Positions 1 through 12,235 are shown, counted from the stretch's first letter. The stretch: 64,000 nt of DNA from Humulus lupulus (GCF_963169125.1 NC_084797.1:93467868-93531867), one strand, 5' to 3'. The notes: a model not told the origin generated them from the letters alone. Translations and numbers: made by a program.

Positions 1-132
1 GTCTTTAGGGTTTAAGAAGAAAGCGACCTAAATTCTTGCTCCTAATTCCCACTTCCAGAAACGCAAACGAAGAGTTTGCGTCTGGGGTTGAAGCTTCTAG
101 ATTAATTCTGTGTGTGAAAGAGAAACTCTCTA
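1..132 (+). promoter_or_regulatory. 5' flank and leader of the RH29-like helicase gene
   Basis: This stretch lies directly before the first ATG of the helicase gene and probably is mostly 5' UTR, because a pyrimidine-rich CTCTCTA leader runs straight into the start codon. No TATA box is visible in the 132 bases available, so the promoter is likely outside the window. The ATG at 133 follows AATGGCGG context with G at +4, a favourable plant start context. Confidence 0.45.
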
Positions 133-3100
133 ATGGCGGAGCGCAGAGGTAAACGGACTCAGGTTCAAGTGAGCTCAAAAGCAGATTTAAAGCGGTTGGA
201 GAATCAGAAGAAGAAGGCCAAGTCCGGAGGTTTTGAGTCATTGGGTCTGAGCCCCAGTGTCTTCCGAGGAATCAGGCGCAAGGGCTACATCGTCCCAACT
301 CCCATTCAGAGGAAAACCATGCCTCTCATCCTCGCCGGAAACGACGTCGTAGCCATGGCCCGTACCGGTTCCGGCAAGACCGCCGCTTTTCTTGTTCCCA
401 TGATTGAGCGTTTGAAGCAGCACGTTCCTCAGAGCGGCGTTAGAGCTCTAATCCTTTCTCCTACCAGGGATTTGGCGCTTCAGACGCTCAAGTTCACCAA
501 GGAGCTCGGACGCTTCACTGGTATTCCTTTTACAGAATTCTTCCGCATTTGGTTATAGAATAATATCTTTAGTTTCATTTTACTTGTGTTTTTGGGGGTT
601 TTATTTTTATAAAATTGTGATGCTTAAATTTGTCAAATTCTGTTGTAAATGGGTTGATTGGAGTTCTCTTCAAAAATTATGTGGAGTAAAATTTTGAAAT
701 GTCATGTGTATGATAATTTGTAAATGAGAGGCACTGGACTTAAATTTAACTTTTTTTTCTAATATTTATTCCAGATCTTCGTATAAGCTTACTAGTTGGA
801 GGTGATAGTATGGAAAGTCAGTTTGAAGAGTTAGCCCAATATCCTGATATCATAATTGCAACTCCTGGTAGGCTCATGCACCATTTGTCCGAGGTGGATG
901 ACATGTCACTGCGCACTGTGGAATACGTTGTTTTTGATGAAGCTGATTGTCTATTTGGCATGGGTTTTGCTGAGCAGCTGCATAAGATTCTTGCGCAGCT
1001 GAGCGAAAATCGTCAGACTTTGCTTTTTAGTGCAACATTACCTAGTGCCCTTGCTGAGTTTGCAAAGGCTGGTTTGCGAGACCCTCTGCTTGTGCGGCTT
1101 GATTTGGAGACTAAGATTAGCCCGGATTTGAAACTTGCATTTTTCACCTTAAGACATGAAGAAAAAAATGCAGCTTTACTTTATTTGGTAAGGGAACAAA
1201 TCAGCTCTGATAAGCAGACACTAATATTTGTGTCCACGAAGCATCATGTTGAGTTCCTTAATATGTTGTTTAGGGAAGAGGGTATTGAGCCTTCTGTATG
1301 TTATGGTGATATGGACCAAGATGCTCGCAAGATTAATATATCAAGGTTTAGGGCAAGGAAAACTATGTTTCTGATTGTGACTGATGTTGCAGCCAGGGGC
1401 ATTGATATTCCATTGCTTGATAATGTCATAAATTGGGACTTTCCTCCAAAGCCTAAAATTTTTGTTCATCGCGTTGGACGAGCTGCCAGGGCTGGTCGAA
1501 AGGGTACTGCATTTTCTTTTGTGACCACTGAGGATATGCCTTATCTTTTGGATCTTCATCTATTTCTCTCAAAACCAATTTGGCCCGCACCTGCTGAGGA
1601 GGAAGTTCTGGATGATATGGATGGTGTTTTGTCCAAAATTGATGATGCAATTGCAAATGGAGAAACAGTTTATGGGCGCTTTCCCCAGACAGTAATTGAT
1701 CTTGTTTCAGATAGAATCAGGGAAGTCATTGACTCCTCTGCCGAATTGAGTTCTTTGATGAAAACCTGTGTAAATGCATTTCGATTGTATTCAAAGACAA
1801 AACCAGCACCTGCAAAGGAATCCATTAGAAGATCAAAGGAATTGCCTCCTGAAGGGTTGCATCCAATGTTCAAAAATGTTCTTGCTGGTGGAGAGTTAAT
1901 GGCACTGGCCTTTTCTGAGCGTTTAAAGACTTTTAGGTTAGGAATATAGCTTTACTCATTTTTCCATGCCTTTTGTTTCTTTCCGAATTCCGAGATTTTA
2001 TATGCATGGTTTTAATCTAAGCTAATATTTGCTAGACCAAAGCAGACCATACTTGAAGCTGAAGGGGAAGCTGCTAAATCCAAGCATTTACAGGTAACTT
2101 CTATACTTCTCTGCATCAATTATTTGTGTTTTCAGTTTTTCCTCCTTTTCTCTTTCTTTAAAGTGACTAGCTTTCTGGCTAGAATGACTTTCTGATTTTA
2201 AGGTTCTCTCTTTAAAACAATGTTTTCATTGAGTGACTAATATATTGCATCTATTTAATAACATGTTGCTTTTTCTGGCTTGCTTGCAGGGTTCTTCTAG
2301 TCAATGGACTGATGTGATGAAGAAAAAAAGAGCTATTCATGAGCAGATAATTAACTTGGTTCAACAGCAGCGTTCTAATAATATTGCGGAAAAGGTGATC
2401 TCTCAATATTGCTCTGCAATAGCTTTCTTTGACATACAGACTTGATGGCCGGTGTTAATGTTAAGCTTTATTAATTGAATCATCACATGATTAACGAGAA
2501 ACGATTATTATAGCTAATCTGATTTTGAGTTTTTGTTTCAATTAGTATTGTGTTGCTCTTAAGAAATTACTTGAAATATTCTGGTCACAGGAAGTTGAAG
2601 TTGAGAGAACTTCTGCGAAGGGGAAGGATAAAAAAGGTGTCTTTTTTCATCTAACACTTTTCTTTCAGTTTAACCATATGCTTTTTATCTGGTTTTAGTA
2701 AAACTCTCTTATTTGGTATTTTTTTTTTCTATATGCCTTGAAAAAGTGAGAAGAGAATGAAACATTAAACATTTCATTTAGAAGCAATCTTAATGTTCCA
2801 ATGTTTTTTTTTCTCAATTGTTAGAAGCTGGTTCTAAAAGGAAAGACAGAAGCTTCAAGGATGAGGAGTTCTTTATAAGTTCTATACCAACAAATCATGT
2901 AAGTAACCTTTGGGCGGACAAAATTTTCCATTAAATTTCATTTCAATCTGCAGATGGATTGTTAAGTCAAGAAGTAGCACCTTCCCCCTGCCCCTCTTTC
3001 TTTTTTTTTTTGTTCAATCTGCTTTTACTGTCAACAGCCTGGCTGAGTAAGTATCTGATTTATACGTTCCTTATTATTCTCCAGCATGCAGAGTCGGGGC

Positions 3101-4430
3101 TCTCTGTTGGAGCTAGCCAGGAATTCGGTTCAAATAGGTAATCCTCAACATCTAATTACTGGTAGTTTTTCTCGCGATACTCATTTTCAGGAAAGTGCAA
3201 TTGCAGATCTCTCACTTCTTGTGCATCTTTGCCTATTTCTCTGTCTTTCTGGTTGCTATATGCTGTAGTGGCTGGGAATGAGCTAAACCACCTTTATCTT
3301 TTAGGTTTGAAGCTGCGGTCTTAGATTTAGTTGCTGATGATACTGCAGGAATGCAGAGACAAAAATCTGTATATCACTGGGACAGGGTAAATAGATCTCT
3401 TTTTTTTTTAATCTACGTTAATAATGTTTCATTGTTATCATATTATCCAAACTATCTCCCCTAACCTCATTATCGTTTTGGTGGCAGAGGAGTAAAAAGT
3501 ACATCAAATTAAATAGTGGCGACCGTGTTACTGCTAGTGGGAAGGTAATTTTTGAATTCCTATTTCAATTTTAGTAAATACATTTTTTGGATCAGTTATT
3601 GGCTTCAGAAGAAACATCTCTCCCAACTTTTAATTTTTGTTTGTACTACTATTCTCTGTGTAGTTTGTTATGTTATCTGTTCGTAGTTGAACCAGATGGT
3701 CTGTCATGCAATTTTTACTGCTATGGATTTTATTAGATAGTCGTTTGGTCAATCAATTAACACAATACACGCTTGTGCCCCTTATTTCCAGGAATGCTGA
3801 CTCTTCTTTTTATGTCTGTAGGTAAAGACAGAAAGTGGTGCAAGAGTAAAAGCTAACAAAACTGGGATATACAAGAAGTGGAAAGAACAATCACATAATA
3901 AAATATCTCTTAGAGGAGGTGAAGAGAATGCTGATGAACGCACTGGTAATTCTCGAGTGGATGCTCATTTTTCATTCGTTTCTTTTTTGTGGAAGTCGGT
4001 TCAAATCTTTTATTCTGTTTGTTTACATTGGAATGTATATATCATTATTCTTGCTATATATGTAATCAAATGAATTTCGGTTTGGCCCTTGAGTACAAGA
4101 GAAGTGTTTGTTGCCTGCCCCTATTGTTAGGGTTCAAGATTGGTTGAAGAAATTATTTGCTCAATCATCAACACGGCTATGTTTGCAGGACGATCTTTTG
4201 CAGGTGATCGCCAATCACAAGGCGATAACAGAAAATTTAAGGGGAAGCGAAACCAGAACCACGTGCCTAATGCTCATGTACGTTGTGAAATCAAAGATCT
4301 GGACCAAGTTAGGAAGGAGAGACATAAGAAGGCAACCAAAATTTCTTATCTGAAGGGCAAAAATAGCAAGGGTAAAAAAGGTGTTAAAAGTGGGAAAAGG
4401 GGAAAGTCTAAAAGATCGAGTGGCAAATAG
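133..4430 (+). CDS. RH29: DEAD-box ATP-dependent RNA helicase 29-like (Dbp10/DDX54 family)
   Basis: Eleven exons with GT-AG borders keep one frame: 133-520, 775-1936, 2036-2093, 2290-2394, 2591-2636, 2825-2898, 3085-3137, 3305-3386, 3488-3544, 3822-3945 and 4189-4430, giving 796 aa. Visible helicase motifs are the Q motif PTPIQ (55-59), Walker A ARTGSGKT (76-83), PTRDLALQ (110-117), TPGR (159-162), DEAD (184-187), SAT (215-217), TDVAARGID (332-340) and [11 protein letters not shown] (361-371). Residues about 619-680, with GASQEF and SVYHWDRRSKKYIK, match the DBP10CT domain, and the tail from about 716 is Lys/Arg/Gly-rich, as expected for a nucleolar RNA-binding protein. Family knowledge: yeast Dbp10 and human DDX54 act in 60S ribosomal subunit assembly. 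The exon borders are my inference from splice consensus and frame; all motifs are intact, so the gene looks functional. Confidence 0.93.
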
Positions 4431-5045
4431 TTTTTCAACGTGTTGTAGGACTTGGTATATTAATCTCAAACTGAAAGTTTTGACATTTGTCAATTGGAGA
4501 AGGTTTCATTTTACATGGACGGATCTGAATAGACGGACAATTTTTTTAAAGAAAAATTTACACAAAATATCATTTTTGGCCTGAACTCTTTCAATATCAC
4601 TGTTTACACGGGATTTTTAACTTTTATACGGTATGTATATTTCTTTTGTACAGTTTTTCTATTTTTTTTTTCGTTCTCTTTTACACAGTTTTGCCTCTAT
4701 TGTTATCCTCCATTAACAACTCCCACGTTTTTATTTTTCTCTTATTTTTGAGGTTTTTTTTTTTTTGCTTATTTCTCACAATAGGTGAAATATGTGGATA
4801 TCATTTTGCCTAACATCTTAATATCCAAAAAAAAAAAAAAACATATGCAATAAGTATTTGATCTGACAAAAGTTTATGAAGAAGGGGATAGCTCCACAAT
4901 TTAATTTTAAGTAAAAGAAACACAAGTTTATGAAGAAGAGGAGAGTTACGCAATTTAATAAAAGTAAAAGAAAGACAACTGTTCATTACTTGGCAAATGA
5001 CAAGTCCACTTATTCTTGCATGTTTCATATAAGTTTTTCCTCTTT
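4431..5045. other. AT-rich 3' flank of the helicase gene with a 54-bp imperfect duplication
   Basis: The helicase 3' UTR must lie at the start of this stretch, but no clear AATAAA signal was seen. Two adjacent imperfect copies of a 54-bp unit lie at 4870-4923 and 4924-4976, both beginning AAGTTTATGAAGAAG. No gene is visible. Confidence 0.5.
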
Positions 5046-5055
5046 TGCTTTCTTG

Positions 5056-5453
5056 GGACAATTCTCATATAGGGCTTCACTTGAGACTATTCAGTGTTCT
5101 TGACTTGTGATAGTTTTCGGTACGATTTTTTTTTTGACCGTGTATATTGTAGTTGTTTAGAGCATTATGCAAATTTTCAGAAAATTCCAAATAGTTTACA
5201 ATATCGAAAATTAGGTTCAAACATGTTACTTTTCACGTGCATAAAAAAAATTAGTCACGCGTGCAACATGTTTGAACTTAGTTTTAAGTACTGTAAACTA
5301 TTCAATTTTTTTTTGAAAATTTGCAGGATTATCTAAATAGCTACAATATACACGGTCAATAAAAAAAATCGCGTCGAAAATTGTTCACGGGTCGAGAACA
5401 CTGAGAGCCCCACCGGTAGGGCTTAAAGTGAAGTCCCTATAGGAGAATTGTCC
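5056..5453. mobile_element. Foldback MITE with Mutator-like ends
   Basis: The 398-bp segment is almost entirely an inverted repeat. The left arm starts GGACAATTCTC and reads through TTCACT, AGTGTTCT, GACCGTGTATATTGTAG and TTCAAACATGTT; the right arm repeats these blocks in reverse complement and ends GAGAATTGTCC. The loop is near 5240. The 10-bp sequence TGCTTTCTTG flanks it on both sides (5046-5055 and 5454-5463), a target duplication of 9-10 bp, as expected for Mutator-superfamily elements. It has no coding capacity, so any movement would depend on a transposase in trans. The superfamily assignment rests on target size and long terminal inverted repeats only. Confidence 0.82.
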
Positions 5454-5463
5454 TGCTTTCTTG

Positions 5464-6569
5464 CACGATCACCTTTTTTTTTTCTTTTCAGAGAAGAATA
5501 ATTTTTTGATCTCATATTCTTCATTAGTATTCAGTTAAGCTCTGGTTCTCCTTCTCCAATTACTAATACTGTGTTGTAGTAAGTTGTCTTAATGCTATCT
5601 AGATTTTCTATGTATTGTTTACATTTTTTATTTTTTAATGTTGTTTAATTGTTTTCATTTAGCACACAGTGTCATTTTCATATTATAAATTATTTTTAGA
5701 TATTTTGTAGTTATTGTTTAATTGTTATAAGTTTTTAAGTTCATGTTTCTTTTTTAAGGTTGCAAGTTATAAAAATGATGATCCTATTGTTCAAGCAACA
5801 ATTTTTTTTTAGATAGGATGAGTCAAGATATTGTTGATGATACATTGGAGTCTGCTGTCAAATTAATTAAAAGGTAAAATGGCTTTTCTTGATGTCCAAA
5901 ATCCATTTTCTCATTTTTCTTTTCTCATGTCCAATACCTCTCTCTCCATCTATTTCTTTCATTCATTATTCTTCTTCAAATTTTCGCGACAACACTACCA
6001 TCAGAGATCGTCGTTGACTTGATGGTTTTGTGGTGATCTTGCTTTGATTGAACATCTTTTAGATTAGGCCATAGTTGTTATGGTGTTTATATGAGATTAA
6101 TCTTGTATTGTTCTTCATATTCATGAATTAATTCATAATGTGTAACATGTTTTTGTTATGTTCTTGCTTATTATGATTATATTGTTTGTTTTATTTCATG
6201 TTGTTTTAAGACTGGGATATGCAATCAGTGAAAACCATATTTTTCTTTAAAGGTTGCTTCTAGTCTTATGAAGTGAATTTTTTTATTGTTAAGCATAAAG
6301 AAATGTTTTGTGAATTGTTTTCATCTCCCCTTCTAGATCTTCCGGAAAGTGGTGTTTGATAGTTGTTTGTTGAATTTCTGTTGATTTTTTGCAATTTGAT
6401 GGTTGACGGTGATGATGATTTGTCATTATTCTCCCCGTCGATGGTTGTTATGCGGGAATAGGTCTTGTAGAAGAGACTGTAAAATTGTAATAATTTATGT
6501 GTTAACGTAAAAATGAAAGGAAGAAAAATTGGACAACCATGTAAAAGTTATTTTTAGCCTTATATTTTT
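5464..6569. other. AT-rich intergenic DNA, no gene recognised
   Basis: About 1.1 kb of T-rich sequence without a convincing ORF. One exon-like segment (about 5818-5873) has a TTTTTTTAG acceptor in front and AGGTAAAA behind, with a short open frame containing SQDIVDDTLESAVKLIKR. It has no partner exons here and I do not call it a gene. Confidence 0.4.
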
Positions 6570-6937
6570 GGAAAATATTATTTTAGCACCTGTGTTTTTC
6601 CCGAATACTCGATCCTATGTTTCGTTAAATGACTAATCGGACCATGTGATTTAAAAAATGGATCAAAATTGCACCCTAGTTCTGATTTTGGTCAAAATAT
6701 TTTTAATTATAAGATCAATTCTTGGGTCGTTAGTGATGCGAAGGGTCTAGAGAAGCGGAGAAAGTTGTCAATGAACGAAGAATGAAATATTATATTTGAA
6801 TTTTTTTTTGAGCAAAATTGGGTATAAGTACTATTTTGATCTATTTTGTAAAACATGTGGTCCAAATTGTCATTTAACAAAACACACGGGCACATTGCGT
6901 ATTCAGAAAAAACCCAGAGGCCAAACTGATATTTTCC
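6570..6937. mobile_element. Second foldback (MITE-like) element
   Basis: The 368-bp segment starts GGAAAATAT and ends ATATTTTCC, with matching blocks in opposite orientation on the two arms: TCGTTAAATGAC, CCATGTGATTTA and GGATCAAAAT on the left against their reverse-complement relatives TGTCATTTAACAAAAC, GTAAAACATGTGGTCC and ATTTTGATCTATTTTG on the right. The arms are diverged, so it is older than the element at 5056. No target duplication could be settled, so the superfamily is open. Confidence 0.6.
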
Positions 6938-7114
6938 ATTTTGTCTATTTATGAAAAATCTCTTTTTTTTTTTAATTGAATTACTTGTGAGTTATTATTG
7001 CCAAATGTAAATATGGAGATGTAATATTCTCCATTATTTCATAAGACATACTAACACGTGCATAAAATATTGAGAAAATCTTTGATTGGGGAGTCGAAAT
7101 TACATTGTGGTAGT
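6938..7114. other. Short AT-rich spacer before the hAT element
   Basis: No coding or repeat feature is seen. The last eight bases (7107-7114, GTGGTAGT) are the proposed left target duplication of the hAT element. Confidence 0.4.
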
Positions 7115-8312
7115 CAGTGGCGGACCTAGGAGTTGGTTAAAGGGGGCACAAATTTTTTTTTTCAAAACAAATAATATAATATGCTAAAAAATTAATTAAA
7201 ACTTTGGAGTTACTTTTTACGAGAAATGACTATCAAGAAATCTCAAGCATTACTTAAAAATAGTACACATTGTCATGAAATTTTAGCATAATAAATCAAG
7301 TTTTCAGCTCGTACATTTAAAGTTGTCCTCGACGGGATTTCATGTTTTGAAAACGATGAATAATAGGCTCATTATAAATAGCATTGAATACATCATTCTC
7401 AAGATACACAGTGAGGCTATCATTCAACCATTGATCTCCCATTTTGTTGCGCATTTGATTCTTCACAATGTTCATTGCAGAGAATGCTCTTTCTACCGAA
7501 GTTGTTGCAACTGGAAGTGTTAATGCCAATTTAATAAGCAAATAAACCAATGGATATACCTTATTCTTTTGTGTCTCAACTAGTTTCTTAGAAAGATCAA
7601 CCATCCCTTTCAAAGCTGAAAACTTGACATGAGAACGCATATCATCAACATATGTTTGAAGTTGATATTCTAGTACCTTTATATCCATTGTAGAAAAATC
7701 GCATGGATAAAGTTGAGCAAGACGGGTTAACTTTCCCTTGTCAAAAGCAGAAAATGAATTAGCTGGAGATAAGCATGCTAAACAAAGTAGCAACTCAGTA
7801 TTAGCCTCATTAAAACGACTATTTAGCTCTTGTAGCTGTAAATCTATCACTGTATTGAAAAAATCAACACGGAAATAGTAAAAATTTGTAAGCTTTGGAG
7901 CCGTGCGCCGTGATTTCCCTTGAGGAAAATACATGTGATTCATATCAAGAATATCAATACCTATTAAATCATCAATACATGTGATTCACTTCATACAAAA
8001 ATTAGAAACTTCTTCTACTAAAGAATCCCATCCATTGTCTCTCATCATTTGTAACTGTTTCTTGCATATTTTGACTAAATCCATTGCATTCACAATATCT
8101 TGATCACCTTTTGGTAAGACTTGTGACAACTCATTTGTGATCCCAAGAATATTCTTCACCAAATGCAAGCTAAAGACAAAATCATATGTTTGCACCATTT
8201 GTAACATAATGAATGCTTCATATTTTTGCTCGCTATTCAATCTATCATTTGTAATTTCCTTAAGCACATCAATAATAGATGAAAACATGATAGTAAAGCT
8301 TACCAAAGTACC

Positions 8313-9428
8313 TGTTGACTGCGTTTTTAGCCAACGATGTGAGAACGTCAAATACGACAAACCTTCAAGAGAATTTAAACGACAACAGACGGTATAAACA
8401 AGAAAAGTAAATAACACACAGGATTTTTATAGTGGTTCAGCCCCGATTGTCGGTAATAGCCTAATCCACTTAGAGTTGTAATTTATAGATCTATACTCAA
8501 GATCAGATGGACTGAGCCAACTGAGTTTCTTCAGTACAGATTGTGAAAATACAAGAGTTCTCTCAAATATCAGCACTTTCTCTCTCTAGAATACACAGAC
8601 CCAATTTTCTCTCTCTAGAAAGAAGAAGCGGCAGAAGCCCCTCTCTTATCCCATAAGCTCTCTATTTATAGGCCTGGGATCTTCAACTGATATCCCCTTT
8701 CAATAGGGATATTTTATTATTCATCTTATATTTATATTACAATAAATGTTTAAAATACAACTGATTCCTCAATTTGAGTGAGGAGTGAGAGATTCCTGGG
8801 TGCCTAGACCAATTCTTGCTAGAGTCGCTCTGGGGACTTTGATGTAGCCTCACGTGCATGTTGATTACTCCTTCAAGCTTTCCTTGGACCAAGGTGATAC
8901 AAGCTTGGCTCTCCTCAGACCAAGGTGGTCCGAGGCATCCTTCTCTCTTGTTTCTCTCCTCGGACAAGTCCGAGCATACCCCCTCCATTCAAGGTCCCTT
9001 CGGACCTTGTGGCCTTCTCCTCGGACCAAGGTGGTCCGAGGCATCCTCCTTGGCATCTCTCCTTGGACAAGTCTGAGGCACTCTCCTTTAGCATCTCCCA
9101 ACTATGTCCGATCGGACATTATGTAGGCTCTCCTTGTCAAAATCTAAGTCTTCATTCTTGACTTGCATGGGACTCCTCCTCCTTAGCTACTTACCTTGGA
9201 CACTTTCGAGCCAACACTTAGGAAACCTTGGGAGGCTTACCTCGGACACACCCTTGAGGTCTCCTAGGACCACATACTCCTTGGGGTCTCCTAGGACCAC
9301 ATACTCCTTGGGGTCTCCTAGGACCACTTTCTCCTTGGGGTCTCCTAAGACCACTTTCTTGAGTCTCCTAGGATGCATTTTGTCATCTTTATTGCCACGT
9401 TATTGATCTCCAATTTTTGGGTATAACA
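8313..9428 (+). mobile_element. Solo LTR S1, inserted in the hAT element
   Basis: The 1116-bp insert begins TGTTGACTGCG and ends GGGTATAACA, with a perfect 5-bp target duplication GTACC at 8308-8312 and 9429-9433. It has no coding region or second LTR, so it is a solo LTR left by recombination. It has a block resembling the TTTTTACGTGGTTC...AGTCCACGAG block of the G1 and G2 Gypsy LTRs (here about 8426-8480), which suggests the same broad Tat-type LTR group. The right part holds palindromic ACCAAGGTGGT motifs (about 8890-9070) and a 30-bp tandem repeat. Confidence 0.85.
9240..9372. repeat. About 30-bp tandem repeat inside solo LTR S1
   Basis: Four to five copies of a unit built on CTTGGGGTCTCCTAGGACCAC follow one another; later copies change CATACTC to CTTTCTC. 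The open frames here only translate the repeat. Confidence 0.8.
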
Positions 9429-10389
9429 GTACCAAAGTGTGATCCCCAACGTGTATCACATGGACGCTTAATTCCACTTTCTTGATTTTGGCCTCTTCCA
9501 CTCAAAAGTTCTCCACCTTTTAAGGCTTCGATGACTTTGAGAGCTTGTTTTTCCCGGAGAATGTCACGACGCTTAGATGAGGCTCCAACAACATTCACCA
9601 CATTAGACACTACGGTGAGAAAAGTACCTATTTTTTCATAAAAATATAAGTCGTTATATATAGAAATTGTTTATGAAACAAGTATTAGTAGAACATGAAT
9701 AAAAAGGAAAATACCTATTAAATCATGTTTCTTTGCCACACCCAGGAGTGCTAATTGTAGTTGATGAGCAAAACAACATTCATTCTCCTTCATGATAATA
9801 CTTTTCAAACCATTAAACTCTCCACTCATGTTACTAGCTCCATCATACCCTTGCCCTCGTAATTTAGATATGCTCAACCCGGGCTTTGAAAACAACTTAT
9901 CAATTGCTATCTTTAATGAGATCGCAGGGTATTAGGAACATGTTCAATACTGATGAATCACTCAATCATACACCCTCTCTTGTCCACATTACGACCATTT
10001 GTTCCTTTATGGATACATCACGAGATTCATCAACTAAAATAGAAAAACAACATCTCCCATATCTCTAATAATAACATTAATTGTTTCCATAGCAAAAGCG
10101 TTTACAATGTCCTTTTGAATCTTTGGCAAAGTCAGTTTAAGATTCACAGGAGCATTTTTTAAAGCAACAGCTCTAACTTCCTCGTTATGATTAGCAAGAA
10201 ACGTTAGAAGTTTGAGAAAGTTACCTTGATTATTAGACTCTTGGGACTCATCATGACCACGAAATGCAATACCTTGTCGTACAAGAAAGCGAATACAATC
10301 AACTGAAGCAATTAATCGAACATAGTAACTTATTCAATCTTTGATGTTCTTCTTTAAAAAAAAATGTGTTCAATTTGTTGTTTTCTATC

Positions 10390-11277
10390 TGTTAACCGAG
10401 ATTTTCGGCAACTATCTTAAAGAAGGATATTTACTGATAATAATAATGAGAATGGAAGATCGACACAAGATTTTTACGTGGTTGGGGCGTTAACTAGCCT
10501 TAGTCCACGAGTCTGTATATAAGTCTGTATTAGAGCTAGGATAAGCTTTTACAATGGAGTTGTTTAACTGTATTTGAGCAGAGTTTCTGCCTTCTCCCCC
10601 CTTCTACGTTGCATTACAACTTATATTTATAGGACGAGGGGGATACCAGGTTTGGGCCGGGCCTGACCCGGACCCATCTGGGGAATGTGCACAAGGGGCC
10701 TTCCTAGTGGAGGCCCGAGGTAAAAAGATATACAGAACACCAAACCCAAACCAGCTCAGGCCCAATTAGTTGCCCTGAGATGCAAGCATTCTCCCGACAA
10801 AACGACACTTTGGCTCTGACCACTTCGAATCACGAGGCCGATTCAGGGGACAAGACCGGTCAGAGTACTTGGCTGCGCAGTCCTGACATGCCAGCAGATA
10901 ATCCCAAGGTGACCCTTTCTGCAGGTGAAAAGTGGGGGGACAAGACCCACGCGAAATGAGGCGGCTTCAGTGTCCTGGACGCCTGACCCATAGCCTAGGG
11001 ATGAAGCGGTCCAGGTTCGTTTACCTTTGGCCCGCTGCGTTTACTTCGGGCCCGGACCATTCTGGGCCCGGGACCGAGACGCGATGGCCGCGATGGTCCG
11101 GGGCACTCCGGACAGTGCCGGGACCGTTCAAGCTGAACATGAACCCGGAGGAACGTCCCGGACCATTCTACACAGGCCCAGTCCGTAGTCCTCAGACCAG
11201 GCCCAAATACCGAACCGGTCCCTCTGACCGTGGGCCAGGGCGAGGGCCCAAAACCCTGACAGGAAATGGGGATAACA
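10390..11277 (+). mobile_element. Solo LTR S2, inserted in the hAT element
   Basis: The 888-bp insert begins TGTTAACCGAG and ends GGGGATAACA. A perfect 5-bp target duplication CTATC flanks it (10385-10389 and 11278-11282). It contains TTTTTACGTGG followed by AGTCCACGAGTCTGTAT (10471-10517), the block shared with the G1 and G2 LTRs. Its right half is GC-rich (about 10,900-11,260) with repeated GGCCCGG/CCGGGAC motifs, in contrast to the AT-rich host element. No internal region or partner LTR is present. Confidence 0.86.
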
Positions 11278-11869
11278 CTATCCATTAAAGCTTCACATTT
11301 TTTGTAACACTTGTAATGAATACTATTGTGATTTCCGACATGGGCTTCAAGTAGGCTCATTTTCTTCCAATTTGAAAAACCCTCACTAACAACTGTGTTG
11401 CCACCAGCTTGTTTTCTAAAGCTTGATTTAAAAAGATAGCAACACAGACAAAATGTAGAATTCTTACTTATGCTATATTCCAACCAAGTAGAAAATTGAT
11501 CAAACCATGCAATGTTGAATCGACGTTCCTTTGCTCCATAGAATTTCTTAGGAAATTCATGACTTCTTGGTTGACAAGGCCCTTGTTGTAGATAATGTCA
11601 ATGAATTTCATCTTGAATATTTGGGTGGTAATTGGAAATTGGTGGTCGCAACCCAGGATCGGTAGGAAGATTAGTCATATCAATTGAACTTGAAGAACAA
11701 TTTTTTTTAATTATCAAAATCTACTTCAGGAAAATGTTATATAATTGAAACTTTTTGTCTTTTTGAATTGTCTACCTCCACCTCAGGAAAATGTGACATA
11801 TTTGAAGCTCTTTTATAAAAAAATTCCATATCTGTGTCAAATATAACTATAAAATATCAAGTTTATATA

Positions 11870-12235
11870 ATTTGTATCCATGTGTATGCTATATATGCAA
11901 GTACACACATTTATATTAATTAAAAATATCAAATAAATATAGCACAAATTTTTATATATAATTTGTATTCTTATGCATACATGTAATTACACATTTATAT
12001 CAATACAATTATCAAGTAAATATAGAACAATTTTTTTTACATAATTTGTATTTATAAATTACACATTTATATTGATGAAAATAACAAATAATTATAGGAC
12101 AATTTTTTTTATGAACAATCACACATACATTTCTTACATAATTTGTATTCATAAATACACATTTATATTGATAAAAATATCAAATAAATATAGAGATACA
12201 ATTTTATTTTTATATAATTACACATACATACCTGA
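11870..12235. repeat. Degenerate AT-rich tandem repeat in the hAT element
   Basis: Four degenerate copies, spaced about 70-95 bp, share ATAATTTGTATTC, CACATTTATAT and ATCAAATAAATATAG. It lies between the transposase start and the right terminus. Such subterminal repeats can be transposase-binding sites in hAT elements, but here that is only a possibility. Confidence 0.6.

Larger units (their letters stand above)
7317..11760 (-). pseudogene. hAT transposase-like pseudogene (TTF zinc finger, DUF4371, hAT dimerisation domain)
   Basis: Read from right to left. About 11,700-11,285 carries the TTF-finger part: the NLPTDPGLRPPI leader, GPCQPRSHEFPKKFYG, FSTWLEYS and a CLCC cysteine pair. About 10,385-9,434 carries the DUF4371-like core with GQGYDGASNMSGEFNGLKS, CCFAHQLQLALL and CDTRWGSH. 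About 8,307-7,317 carries the C-terminal part with NDRLNSEQKYEAF and the hAT dimerisation block LALTLPVATTSVERAFSAM. Two solo LTRs interrupt it, and removing each LTR with one target copy rejoins the sequence (TRWGSHFGT runs into the next segment). Several stops and frame changes remain. In the family, such proteins bind terminal repeats and catalyse cut-and-paste transposition; this copy cannot. Confidence 0.85.

Noticed and set aside
133..558. A short 141-codon helicase protein ending at 558
   Set aside because: The frame only runs into intron 1. The donor at 521 and acceptor at 774 restore the helicase frame with the expected motifs.
3086..3268. Open frame inside the helicase gene
   Set aside because: It is in a different frame from exon 7 and runs through an intron.
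5818..5873. Exon-like segment with acceptor and donor
   Set aside because: Eighteen codons with no partner exons and no recognised family; splice-like motifs are frequent in T-rich DNA.
9187..9406. Short ORFs with repeated LGDPKEYVV or SPRTTYSLG
   Set aside because: They are translations of the 30-bp tandem repeat in solo LTR S1.
10932..11483. Open frames across the right half of solo LTR S2
   Set aside because: The minus-strand frame joins hAT sequence to LTR sequence by chance, and the plus-strand frame is GC-rich LTR sequence without a domain.
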